Positions 34,554-42,946 of a stretch of DNA of 54,626 nucleotides are shown one piece after another (within the stretch, counting starts at the first letter, position 1; every line of letters begins with the position of its first letter). The stretch is taken from assembly GCF_000364705.1 (NCBI RefSeq), contig NZ_AQOH01000242.1:1-54626 (forward strand). Direction: 5' to 3'. A program made the translations under genes and the position numbers. The notes under the pieces are model-generated. The model was not told where the DNA came from. It made no database searches and saw nothing but the letters and a program-made list of their open reading frames with translations. The DNA comes from Pseudomonas fuscovaginae SE-1 (GTDB taxonomy: Bacteria > Pseudomonadota > Gammaproteobacteria > Pseudomonadales > Pseudomonadaceae).

Positions 34554-36095
34554 ATGCAGATCATCCCTGTTCCGGGAGCTGTTCCCACTCGGCGCGTGCT
34601 GGGTATTTTGACCGCCAGCCTGCTATCCCTTTCCGTTCACGCCGCCACCCTGACCCGGGACAACGGCGCGGCGGTGGGCGACAACCAGAACTCGCAAACC
34701 GCCGGAGCCACCGGGCCGGTGCTGCTACAGGACGTGCAACTGATCCAGAAACTGCAGCGCTTCGACCGCGAGCGCATCCCCGAGCGGGTGGTGCACGCTC
34801 GCGGTACCGGCGCCCATGGCACGTTCACCGTCACCGATGATCTGAGTGACCTGACCAAGGCCAGGGTGTTCGCCGCCGGTGAGAAGACGCCGGTATTCGT
34901 GCGTTTTTCGGCGGTGGTGCATGGCAACCACTCGCCGGAAACCCTGCGTGACCCACGGGGTTTCGCCACCAAGTTCTACACCGCCGATGGCAACTGGGAC
35001 CTGGTGGGCAACAACTTCCCGACCTTCTTCATCCGCGATGCGATCAAGTTCCCGGATATGGTTCATGCCTTCAAGCCCGACCCGCGCACCAACCTGGATG
35101 ACGATTCGCGCCGTTTCGATTTCTTCTCCCATGTGCCTGAAGCCACCCGCACCCTGACCGAGCTGTATTCCGACTCCGGTACGCCTGCCAGCTACCGGGA
35201 GATGGATGGCAACGGTGTGCATGCCTACAAGCTGATCAACGCCAAGGGCGAGGTGCATTACGTCAAGTTCCACTGGAAGAGCCTGCAGGGCATCCGCAAC
35301 CTCGATCCGAAACAGGTCGTCGAGGTGCAGGGCCGCGACTACAGCCACATGACCCATGACCTGGTCAGCCATATCGACAAGGGCGAGTTTCCCAAATGGG
35401 ATCTCTATGTCCAGGTGCTGACGCCGCAGGACCTGGGCAAGTTCGACTTCGACCCGCTCGATGCCACCAAGATCTGGCCCGGCGTGCCGGAGCGCAAGGT
35501 CGGCCAGATGGTGCTCGACCGCAACCCGGCCAACGTGTTCCAGGAAACCGAGCAGGTGGCCATGGCCCCGGCCAACCTGGTACCGGGGATCGAACCGTCC
35601 GAGGACCGTCTGCTGCAGGGCCGGGTGTTCTCCTATGCCGACACGCAGATGTACCGCGTGGGGCCGAATGCGCTGCAACTGCCGATCAACGCACCGCGGG
35701 TGGCGGTGAACAATGGCAACCAGGATGGGGCGATGAACAGCGGGCACAGCACCACCGGGGTGAACTACCAGCCAAGCCGGCTGATGCCCCGTGACGAGCA
35801 ACCGGCGGCGCGCTACAGCCAGTTGCCCCTGTCGGGCAGCACCCAGCAGGCGAAGATCCAGCGTGAGCAGAACTTCAAGCAGGCCGGGGACCTGTATCGC
35901 TCCTACAGCCAGAAGGAGAAACAGGACCTGATCGAGAACTTCGGTGGCTCGCTGGCCGATACCGACGATGAGAGCAAGCACATCATCCTGTCGTTCCTCT
36001 ACAAGGCCGATCCCGAGTACGGCGCCGGCGTGACCAGGGTGGCCAAGGGCGACCTGGCACGGGTCAAGGCGCTGGCGGCGAAGCTGGTGGACTGA
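34554..36095 (+). CDS. katB: Periplasmic catalase KatB
   Basis: This 513-residue monofunctional haem catalase breaks down hydrogen peroxide. A signal peptide is clear (residues 1-31, hydrophobic VLGILTASLLSLSVHAA), so it works in the periplasm. Distal residues are present: His in RVVHARGTGAHGTF (near 81) and Asn in VGNNFPTFFIRD. The proximal Tyr haem ligand lies in GRVFSYADTQMYRVG. It is the P. aeruginosa KatB type, followed by ankB as in that species. There KatB is peroxide-induced through OxyR. Confidence 0.95.
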   Translation: MQIIPVPGAVPTRRVLGILTASLLSLSVHAATLTRDNGAAVGDNQNSQTAGATGPVLLQDVQLIQKLQRFDRERIPERVVHARGTGAHGTFTVTDDLSDLTKARVFAAGEKTPVFVRFSAVVHGNHSPETLRDPRGFATKFYTADGNWDLVGNNFPTFFIRDAIKFPDMVHAFKPDPRTNLDDDSRRFDFFSHVPEATRTLTELYSDSGTPASYREMDGNGVHAYKLINAKGEVHYVKFHWKSLQGIRNLDPKQVVEVQGRDYSHMTHDLVSHIDKGEFPKWDLYVQVLTPQDLGKFDFDPLDATKIWPGVPERKVGQMVLDRNPANVFQETEQVAMAPANLVPGIEPSEDRLLQGRVFSYADTQMYRVGPNALQLPINAPRVAVNNGNQDGAMNSGHSTTGVNYQPSRLMPRDEQPAARYSQLPLSGSTQQAKIQREQNFKQAGDLYRSYSQKEKQDLIENFGGSLADTDDESKHIILSFLYKADPEYGAGVTRVAKGDLARVKALAAKLVD

Positions 36096-36111
36096 TCTGC
36101 CGGCATCAAGG

Positions 36112-36149
36112 CCAGGCCCCCTCGCGGCGCTTGCCACGAGGGGGCCTGG
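36112..36149 (+). terminator. Hairpin between katB and ankB
   Basis: CCAGGCCCCCTCG and its exact complement form a 13-bp stem with a 12-base loop, 17 bases after the katB stop. No U-tract follows. It probably trims or partly ends the transcript, giving more katB than ankB message. Confidence 0.55.
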
Positions 36150-36180
36150 GAGGATTGAGAGGTTATCGAGGAGTCACTCA

Positions 36181-36732
36181 ATGCGTATCCCTGTGCTGTT
36201 GTTCCTCCTGGTCTGTGCCTGCCACGCCTCGGCCGATCAGCCGGCAGTGCCCGCCGATCCGCAAGCGCTCAAGGCGCAGATCCAGGACTACTACTTCGAT
36301 GCCGCCCGCCGTGGCGACGTCGAAATGCTGCAGACCTTCATCGAGGCCGGTTATCCGCTCGATACCCAGGACGCCCAGGGCTATACCGCGCTGATCCTGG
36401 CCGCCTACCATGGCCAGGGGCCGGCGGTGGAGCGCCTGCTGGCGGCCGGGGCCAATGCCTGTGTCCAGGACAAGCGCGGCAATACCGCGTTGATGGGGGC
36501 GATCTTCAAGGGCGAGGTGCGCATTGCCCGACGCCTGTTGAACAGCGACTGCAATCCCGACCAGCGCAATGCCGCCGGCCAGACCGCGGCCATGTATGCC
36601 GGGCTGTTCAAGCGCACCGCGCTGCTCGAGGCCCTGGCCGCCAAGGGCGCCGACCTTCAGGCCGAGGACCCGCTGGGCAACAGTGCGACACGTCTGGCCG
36701 AGGGACAAATCCGTACGCCACCGACGCGCTGA
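36181..36732 (+). CDS. ankB: Ankyrin-repeat protein AnkB
   Basis: A 183-residue protein with an N-terminal signal sequence (MRIPVLLFLLVCACHASA) and about four ankyrin repeats, for example TALILAAYHGQGPAVERLL and NTALMGAIFKGEVRIARRLL. In P. aeruginosa AnkB lies after katB and is needed for full KatB activity, apparently as a periplasmic or membrane-anchored partner. Gap and orientation agree with that operon. The two closely spaced Cys in the signal region make a lipid anchor possible but the lipobox is not clear. Confidence 0.9.
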   Translation: MRIPVLLFLLVCACHASADQPAVPADPQALKAQIQDYYFDAARRGDVEMLQTFIEAGYPLDTQDAQGYTALILAAYHGQGPAVERLLAAGANACVQDKRGNTALMGAIFKGEVRIARRLLNSDCNPDQRNAAGQTAAMYAGLFKRTALLEALAAKGADLQAEDPLGNSATRLAEGQIRTPPTR

Positions 36733-36781
36733 TCGGCGCTGGCTGAGCTATCATCGCGGTTTTTCCATTGGGGTGGACGAG

Positions 36782-38149
36782 ATGGCCAAGGCCAAGCGCA
36801 TGTACGGCTGCACCGAGTGCGGCGCGACCTTTCCCAAGTGGGCCGGGCAATGCGGCGAGTGCGGGGCCTGGAACACCCTCACCGAGACCCTGGTGGAAAG
36901 CGGCGGCGCCGCGGCCCCCAGCGGGCGTACCGGCTGGGCCGGGCAGCAGGCCCAGATCAAGACCCTGGCCGAAGTCAGTGTCGAGGAGATACCGCGGTTC
37001 TCCACCGCCTCGGCCGAACTCGACCGGGTGCTGGGCGGTGGCCTGGTGGATGGTTCGGTGGTGCTGATCGGTGGCGACCCCGGTATCGGCAAGTCGACCA
37101 TCCTGTTGCAGACCCTGTGCAATATCGCCACGCGCATGCCGGCGTTGTACGTCACCGGCGAGGAGTCGCAGCAGCAGGTGGCGATGCGCGCGCGGCGCCT
37201 GGGCTTGCCCCAGGATCAGTTGCGGGTGATGACCGAGACCTGTATTGAAAGCATCATCGCCACGGCCCGGCTGGAAAAGCCCAAGGTCATGGTGATCGAC
37301 TCGATCCAGACGATTTTCACCGAACAACTGCAGTCCGCCCCGGGCGGCGTGGCGCAGGTGCGCGAGAGCGCGGCGTTGCTGGTCCGTTATGCCAAGCAGA
37401 GCGGCACGGCGATCTTTCTCGTCGGCCACGTGACCAAGGAGGGCGCTCTGGCCGGGCCGCGGGTGCTGGAGCACATGGTCGACACGGTGCTGTATTTCGA
37501 AGGCGAGTCCGATGGCCGCCTGCGCCTGTTGCGGGCGGTGAAGAACCGTTTCGGCGCGGTCAACGAGCTGGGCGTGTTCGGCATGACCGACCGGGGTCTG
37601 AAGGAGGTTTCCAACCCTTCGGCGATTTTCCTCACCCGCGCCCAGGAGGAAGTCCCCGGCAGCGTGGTCATGGCCACCTGGGAAGGCACCCGGCCGATGC
37701 TGGTGGAGGTGCAGGCGCTGGTCGACGACAGCCACATGGCCAACCCGCGCCGGGTCACCCTGGGCCTGGACCAGAACCGTCTGGCGATGCTGTTGGCGGT
37801 CCTGCATCGACATGGCGGCATTCCCACCCACGACCAGGATGTGTTTCTCAACGTGGTCGGGGGGGTGAAGGTGCTGGAGACCGCGTCCGACCTGGCGTTG
37901 ATGGCGGCGGTGATGTCCAGCCTGCGCAACCGGCCATTGCCCCATGACCTGCTGGTGTTCGGCGAAGTCGGCCTGTCGGGGGAGGTGCGGCCGGTGCCCA
38001 GTGGCCAGGAGCGCCTGAAGGAAGCGGCCAAGCATGGCTTCAAGCGCGCCATCGTGCCCAAGGGCAATGCGCCGAAGGAGTCGCCGCAGGGCTTGAAAAT
38101 CATTGCGGTCACGCGCCTGGAGCAGGCGCTGGACGCGTTGTTCGAATAA
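36782..38149 (+). CDS. radA: DNA repair protein RadA
   Basis: This 455-residue RecA-like ATPase helps process branched recombination intermediates. The N-terminal zinc finger uses Cys10, 13, 24 and 27 (CTECGATFPKWAGQCGEC). Walker A GGDPGIGKST is near 98-107, the RadA-specific KNRFG motif is near 254, and a Lon-protease-like domain ends the protein (FGEVGLSGEVRPV). ATG at 36782 gives the standard MAKAKRMYGC start. The gene follows ankB, as in P. aeruginosa. Confidence 0.96.
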   Translation: MAKAKRMYGCTECGATFPKWAGQCGECGAWNTLTETLVESGGAAAPSGRTGWAGQQAQIKTLAEVSVEEIPRFSTASAELDRVLGGGLVDGSVVLIGGDPGIGKSTILLQTLCNIATRMPALYVTGEESQQQVAMRARRLGLPQDQLRVMTETCIESIIATARLEKPKVMVIDSIQTIFTEQLQSAPGGVAQVRESAALLVRYAKQSGTAIFLVGHVTKEGALAGPRVLEHMVDTVLYFEGESDGRLRLLRAVKNRFGAVNELGVFGMTDRGLKEVSNPSAIFLTRAQEEVPGSVVMATWEGTRPMLVEVQALVDDSHMANPRRVTLGLDQNRLAMLLAVLHRHGGIPTHDQDVFLNVVGGVKVLETASDLALMAAVMSSLRNRPLPHDLLVFGEVGLSGEVRPVPSGQERLKEAAKHGFKRAIVPKGNAPKESPQGLKIIAVTRLEQALDALFE

Positions 38150-38169
38150 CCGGATAAGGAGTCAGCGGG

Positions 38170-38892
38170 ATGCGGATTGTCGGTGCGGCAATGTGTTTGG
38201 CAGGTTGCATGTTGTGGGCCGGCCTGGCCGGCGCGGCCACGGTGCCGCAAGGCTATCGCCTGGCGCAGCAGATGCCCACGGGGGATGGCGGCGAGCTGGA
38301 GTTGCTGGAGGATGCGCGGATCACCTCGGATCTGCATCAGTCGCTCTGGGGCAATGGCAGTGCATTCGACGAGGATGCCTTTGACGACGAGGCACTGGCG
38401 AAGGATGTCGCCAGCCGACCGATCGTCGAGGCCCGCCTGCGGCTGCTCTCGGCATCCGGGGATGAGGTCGAGAGCGTGGGCCTTGCCTATCCGCTGGCGA
38501 CCCTGGAAAAGGCCACCATGGAGGGCATGCCGAGCCCGGCGTTTTTCCTCACGGTCGACCAGACCGCGCCCATGGGCAGCTACAGTGGCCCGGCGACTCA
38601 GGTGCTGATGCCGGCCCGGCGCAAGCTGCAGCCGATGCAGTACCAGGCGGAGGATGGCACGCTCAAGCCGCTGTTCCTCGCGCAGACCGGCAAGGCGGCC
38701 TGGCAGGCCGGCGACGCGCGGCCGGAGATTTTCCAGGTGTCGTCGTCGATGGCCAATGAGGACGGTGACGATTTCGTGACCACCTACCGGACCTATCGAC
38801 TCAAGGGCGATGTCTGGCAAGTGTCGTCGCGAGAGGAGAAGGCCTATTGGGAGTCAGAGGGCGACTTCCCCAAGCGCTCGGCCTTTCCTTGA
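38170..38892 (+). CDS. Conserved secreted protein of unknown function
   Basis: A 240-residue protein with a signal peptide (MRIVGAAMCLAGCMLWAGLAGA, cut probably after AGA-A). The mature part is acidic and has no recognised domain. AAGGAG lies 8 bases before the ATG. It follows radA by 20 bp, so is probably cotranscribed, and precedes the PilZ gene (convergent). It lies where P. aeruginosa also has a hypothetical gene beside radA. Confidence 0.8.
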   Translation: MRIVGAAMCLAGCMLWAGLAGAATVPQGYRLAQQMPTGDGGELELLEDARITSDLHQSLWGNGSAFDEDAFDDEALAKDVASRPIVEARLRLLSASGDEVESVGLAYPLATLEKATMEGMPSPAFFLTVDQTAPMGSYSGPATQVLMPARRKLQPMQYQAEDGTLKPLFLAQTGKAAWQAGDARPEIFQVSSSMANEDGDDFVTTYRTYRLKGDVWQVSSREEKAYWESEGDFPKRSAFP

Positions 38893-38904
38893 GGGCACGC
38901 CCGG

Positions 38905-39273
38905 TCAATCCTCGAACAGGGCGTCCAGCTCCCGTTCCAGCTCCTCTTCGTCGCCCAGGTTCAGCTCGACCAGGCGGCGCAGGTGCTGGATCGACTCCAG
39001 TCCGATGTGCAGGCATTTGAAGCCCAGGTGGTGATGGTCCACATGGACCAACTCGGCATCCATCTTCACATGGGCATTTTTCGCCAGGCGGATATCGACC
39101 AGGAAGATGCCCGCCGCGTCGTCGGGCCACTTGTCCGGCTGATGGGCCAGCAGTCCCTTGAGGGACAGGTCTATCAGTTGCGCCGACCAGACCGTATCCC
39201 CCTGGCTCAGGGTGGTGATGGCATCGAACGCGATACGCTTGAAACGGCGACGATTGATCGGATGGTCACTCAT
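38905..39273 (-). CDS. mapZ: PilZ-domain c-di-GMP receptor, MapZ-like
   Basis: This 122-residue single PilZ domain shows both c-di-GMP contacts: RRRFKR at 8-13 (RxxxR) and DLSLKG at 35-40 (DxSxxG). Size and position beside radA and cstA match P. aeruginosa PA4608 (MapZ), which on binding c-di-GMP blocks the chemotaxis methyltransferase CheR1. The symbol rests on this synteny and motif match. A MorA-type c-di-GMP enzyme lies 11 kb away. Confidence 0.88.
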   Translation of the reverse strand: MSDHPINRRRFKRIAFDAITTLSQGDTVWSAQLIDLSLKGLLAHQPDKWPDDAAGIFLVDIRLAKNAHVKMDAELVHVDHHHLGFKCLHIGLESIQHLRRLVELNLGDEEELERELDALFED

Positions 39274-39405
39274 GTTCAGGTTCCTGTGCGCACTCTGCTG
39301 ACTATAGACCCCATGCCGGGCCAGGCAAGCGGCCAGGCGTGATAAGGCCTTTCATCCGTCGGCGCGATGTCCCGGAAATGGTCCCGGCGGCAAGAAAAGA
39401 CCGCT

Positions 39406-39426
39406 CCATACCAAGGTCGGGTATGG
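39406..39426. promoter_or_regulatory. Inverted repeat upstream of cstA
   Basis: CCATACC and GGTATGG are perfect 7-bp arms with a 7-base spacer, about 66 bp before the cstA ATG. The position suits an operator; no specific regulator is known to me. Confidence 0.4.
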
Positions 39427-39492
39427 TCATGACGCGCTTTGGCGCTAAACTCAGGGTGGCTGTCTTTCTGTCCATCTGGCTGGAATCTCAAA

Positions 39493-41559
39493 ATGAAAAA
39501 TAATAATAGCCCGCTACGCCACCTTCCCTGGCTGGTGCTGGCGATCTTAGGAGCGTGCGCCCTGGGCGTAGTGGCCTTGCGCCGCGGCGAGGCGATCAAC
39601 GCCTTGTGGATCGTGGTCGCTGCTGTGGCGATCTATCTGGTTGCCTATCGTTACTACAGTCTGTTCATCGCCAACAGGGTCATGCAGCTCGATGGCAATC
39701 GGGCGACACCGGCCGTGCTGAACAACGACGGTCTGGACTATGTGCCGACTAACAAACACATCCTTTTCGGTCACCATTTCGCGGCGATCGCCGGTGCAGG
39801 TCCGCTGGTCGGCCCGGTGCTGGCCGCGCAGATGGGCTACCTGCCCGGCACGCTCTGGCTGATCGCCGGGGTGGTGCTGGCCGGCGCGGTCCAGGACTTC
39901 ATGGTGCTGTTCCTGTCCACCCGTCGCAACGGTCGTTCCCTGGGCGACATGGTGCGCGAGGAAATGGGCCGGATTCCGGGCACCATCGCGCTGTTCGGCT
40001 GCTTCCTGATCATGATCATCATTCTCGCGGTGCTGGCGCTGATCGTGGTCAAGGCCCTGGCCGAGAGCCCATGGGGCATCTTCACGGTGATGGCGACCAT
40101 CCCGATCGCGATGTTCATGGGCGTCTACATGCGCTACATCCGTCCGGGACGCATCGGCGAGATCTCGATCATCGGCGTCCTGCTGCTGCTCGGCTCGATC
40201 TGGCTGGGCGGGCAGATCGCCGCCGATCCGGTCTGGGCCAAGGCCTTCACCTTCACCGGCGTGCAGATCACCTGGATGCTGATCGGCTACGGCTTCGTCG
40301 CCGCGGTGCTGCCGGTGTGGCTGATCCTGGCGCCACGGGACTACCTGTCGACCTTCCTCAAGATCGGTACCATCATCGCCCTGGCGATCGGTATCCTGAT
40401 CACCATGCCGATGCTGAAGATGCCGGCGCTGACCCAGTTCGTCGACGGCACCGGGCCGGTGTGGAAGGGCGGGCTGTTCCCGTTCCTGTTCATCACCATC
40501 GCCTGTGGCGCGGTGTCCGGCTTCCACGCGTTGATCTCGTCCGGGACCACGCCGAAGCTGCTGGATAACGAAACCAACGCCCGTTACATCGGCTACGGCG
40601 GCATGCTGATGGAGTCGTTCGTGGCGATCATGGCGATGGTTGCCGCCTCGGTGATCGATCCGGGCGTGTACTTCGCCATGAACAGCCCGGCCGCAGTGGT
40701 CGGCGCGGATGCCGTGGCCGTGGCGCAGACCGTCAGCAGTTGGGGCTTCACGATCACCCCGGATGCGTTGCAGGCGGTGGCCCGGGACATCGGCGAAACC
40801 ACCATCCTGGCGCGTGCCGGTGGTGCCCCGACCCTGGCGGTCGGTATCGCGCAGATCCTGCACCACGTGCTGCCGGGTGAGAACACCATGGCGTTCTGGT
40901 ACCACTTCGCGATCCTGTTCGAGGCGCTGTTCATCCTGACCGCGGTCGATGCCGGTACCCGGGCCGGGCGCTTCATGCTGCAGGACCTGCTCGGTTCCTT
41001 CGTGCCGTCGCTCAAACGTACCGAGTCCTGGACCGCCAACCTGATCGCCACCGCCGGTTGCGTGGCGTTGTGGGGCTACCTGCTGTACCAGGGCGTGATC
41101 GATCCGCTGGGGGGCATCAACACCCTTTGGCCGCTGTTCGGTATCTCCAACCAGATGCTGGCGGGTATCGCGCTGATGCTTGGCACTGTCGTACTGATCA
41201 AGATGAAGCGCCAGCGCTACATCTGGGTGACCCTGTTGCCGGCGCTGTGGCTGCTGATCTGCACCACCACCGCGGGCTTCATCAAGCTGTTCGATGCCAA
41301 CCCGGCCATCGGCTTCCTTGCCCTGGCGAAGAAGTACAGCAGCGCGCTGGAGGCCGGGCAGGTACTGGCCCCGGCCAAGGACATCACCCAGATGCAGCAC
41401 GTGATCTTCAACGCGTACACCAACGCGACGCTGACCGCGCTGTTCCTGTTCGTGGTCTTCAGCATCCTGTTCTACGCCCTGAAGGTCGGTGTCGCGGCCT
41501 GGGGCAACAAGGAGCGTACGGACAAGGAAACACCGTTCCAGGCCGTGCCTGGGGCCTGA
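39493..41559 (+). CDS. cstA: CstA/BtsT-family transporter
   Basis: A 688-residue inner-membrane protein with about 16-18 helices, typical of carbon-starvation protein A. A conserved YVPTNKHILFGHHFAAIAGA lies near residue 85-105, and FHALISSGTTPKLL is another family signature. E. coli members import pyruvate (BtsT) or peptides (CstA), and P. aeruginosa CstA has been linked to peptide use. ATG at 39493 is chosen; the frame runs upstream but without a matching start. A ybdD-type gene follows by 15 bp. Confidence 0.93.
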   Translation: MKNNNSPLRHLPWLVLAILGACALGVVALRRGEAINALWIVVAAVAIYLVAYRYYSLFIANRVMQLDGNRATPAVLNNDGLDYVPTNKHILFGHHFAAIAGAGPLVGPVLAAQMGYLPGTLWLIAGVVLAGAVQDFMVLFLSTRRNGRSLGDMVREEMGRIPGTIALFGCFLIMIIILAVLALIVVKALAESPWGIFTVMATIPIAMFMGVYMRYIRPGRIGEISIIGVLLLLGSIWLGGQIAADPVWAKAFTFTGVQITWMLIGYGFVAAVLPVWLILAPRDYLSTFLKIGTIIALAIGILITMPMLKMPALTQFVDGTGPVWKGGLFPFLFITIACGAVSGFHALISSGTTPKLLDNETNARYIGYGGMLMESFVAIMAMVAASVIDPGVYFAMNSPAAVVGADAVAVAQTVSSWGFTITPDALQAVARDIGETTILARAGGAPTLAVGIAQILHHVLPGENTMAFWYHFAILFEALFILTAVDAGTRAGRFMLQDLLGSFVPSLKRTESWTANLIATAGCVALWGYLLYQGVIDPLGGINTLWPLFGISNQMLAGIALMLGTVVLIKMKRQRYIWVTLLPALWLLICTTTAGFIKLFDANPAIGFLALAKKYSSALEAGQVLAPAKDITQMQHVIFNAYTNATLTALFLFVVFSILFYALKVGVAAWGNKERTDKETPFQAVPGA

Positions 41560-41574
41560 TGGGAGGGCACTGCA

Positions 41575-41772
41575 ATGTTCAATGACCTGAGTCGCCTCGG
41601 TAAGTACCTCGGTCAGGCCGCGCGCCTGATGGTCGGCATGCCCGACTACGACACCTATGTCGAGCATATGCAGACCAAGCACCCGGACAAGCCGGTGATG
41701 AGCTACGAGGCGTTCTTCCGGGAACGCCAGGAGGCCCGTTACGGCGGCAAGGGTGGGCCGAAGTGTTGTTGA
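41575..41772 (+). CDS. YbdD/YjiX-family small protein
   Basis: This 65-residue protein (MFNDLSRLGKYLGQAARLMV...) is the usual partner encoded after cstA. It has a conserved GMPDYDTYVEHM segment and a Cys-Cys end. It is thought to assist CstA/BtsT-type transport, but the mechanism is not established. It lies 15 bp after cstA in the same operon. Confidence 0.9.
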   Translation: MFNDLSRLGKYLGQAARLMVGMPDYDTYVEHMQTKHPDKPVMSYEAFFRERQEARYGGKGGPKCC

Positions 41773-41796
41773 GTCACTGACTCGACGCATTCCGTT

Positions 41797-41914
41797 GTGG
41801 GAGACGGCCGGGCGGCGATCCGCTTGCTGGCGATAGCGTTTTGACTGTCGATCTTTCCTTGGTCTGACACAGCGCCATCGCCAGCAAGCGGATCGCCGCC
41901 CGGCCGGCTCCCAC
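41797..41914. repeat. REPIN built of two long-form REPs
   Basis: Both arms (41797-41837 forward, 41874-41914 reverse) carry the extra block CCGGGCGGCGATCCG between the standard REP halves. The arms pair over about 41 bp with two differences. The element lies between ybdD and the GTPase gene. Confidence 0.8.
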
Positions 41915-41929
41915 ATTCATTTTTAGCCT

Positions 41930-42946
41930 ATGGGAGATTCGCGTTTGTCCGTTCCTATCCCCGTCACCGTCCTCAGCGGCTTTCTTGGCGCCGGCAAGAC
42001 CACCTTGCTGCGCCATCTGCTCAAGGCCGAGCATGGCCTGAAAATCGCCGTGATCGAGAACGAATTCAGCGACGCCGGTATCGATACCCAACTGCTTGGC
42101 GCCGAACCGGTTCAGGTCATGACGCTGTCCAACGGCTGCGTCTGCTGCACCATCCACACCGACCTGACCAAGGCGTTGTACCTGCTGCTCGAGCGCCTGG
42201 ACAGTGGCGAAATCCTCTTCGACCGGCTGGTGATCGAGTGCACCGGGCTGGCCGATCCGGCGCCAGTGGCGCAGACCTTCTTCATCGATGAAGAGCTGCG
42301 CGAGCGCTACCTGCTCGACGGCATCATCACCCTGGTGGACGCTGCCCACGCCGAGCATCACCTGACCCAGACCATTGCCCAGGCGCAGATCGGCTTTGCC
42401 GACCGCCTGCTGGTGAGTAAGCGCGATCTGGTCGACGAAGCGACCTTCGACGCCTTGAGCGAGCGCCTGACGCGGATCAACCGGCGGGCACCGATCCGCA
42501 TCGTCGAGCATGGCAATATCGACCTGGCAGAACTGCTGGATGTCCGTGGCTTCAACCTCAACGCCGACCTGGGCGGTGGCGTGAGCCTGCGGCCGGTCCG
42601 CCAGGGGCATTCCATCGACCGCATTTCCAGCCTGGTGCTGCGCACCGACCAGCCGCTGGATATCGACCGGCTCAGCGAGTTCATGAACGAGTTGCTGGAG
42701 GCGCACGGCAAGCAGTTGCTGCGCTACAAGGGCGTGCTGAACATCGCCGGCGAGCCACGGCGCCTGGTGTTCCAGGGCGTGCTCAAACTCTATGGTTTCG
42801 ACTGGGACACCGAGTGGGAAGAGGGGGCGGCACGAGAGAGCGTGATTGTCTTCATTGCCGACGACCTGCCTGAAGAGAAAATACGTGAGGGCTTCCAGCG
42901 TGTTGCCTCAGGGGCGCTGGCGAACTTGGGTGGTGCGGCCGTATAG
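41930..42946 (+). CDS. yjiA: COG0523-family metal-linked GTPase, YjiA-like
   Basis: A 338-residue G3E-family GTPase with a Walker A GFLGAGKTTLL near the start, the metal-binding GCVCCTI (CxCC), and ECTGLADPAPV in place of a standard switch. SKRDLV serves as the base-recognition motif. The family includes metal chaperones and YjiA, which binds zinc or cobalt. It lies after cstA-ybdD, as in P. aeruginosa. ATG at 41930 gives five extra residues; a TTG at 41945 has GGGAG 8 bases upstream and may be the real start. Confidence 0.9.
   Translation: MGDSRLSVPIPVTVLSGFLGAGKTTLLRHLLKAEHGLKIAVIENEFSDAGIDTQLLGAEPVQVMTLSNGCVCCTIHTDLTKALYLLLERLDSGEILFDRLVIECTGLADPAPVAQTFFIDEELRERYLLDGIITLVDAAHAEHHLTQTIAQAQIGFADRLLVSKRDLVDEATFDALSERLTRINRRAPIRIVEHGNIDLAELLDVRGFNLNADLGGGVSLRPVRQGHSIDRISSLVLRTDQPLDIDRLSEFMNELLEAHGKQLLRYKGVLNIAGEPRRLVFQGVLKLYGFDWDTEWEEGAARESVIVFIADDLPEEKIREGFQRVASGALANLGGAAV

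Noticed and set aside
39547..41916. Long open frame antisense to cstA
   Set aside because: It is a high-GC shadow rich in His, Asp, Arg and Gln, with no recognisable domain.
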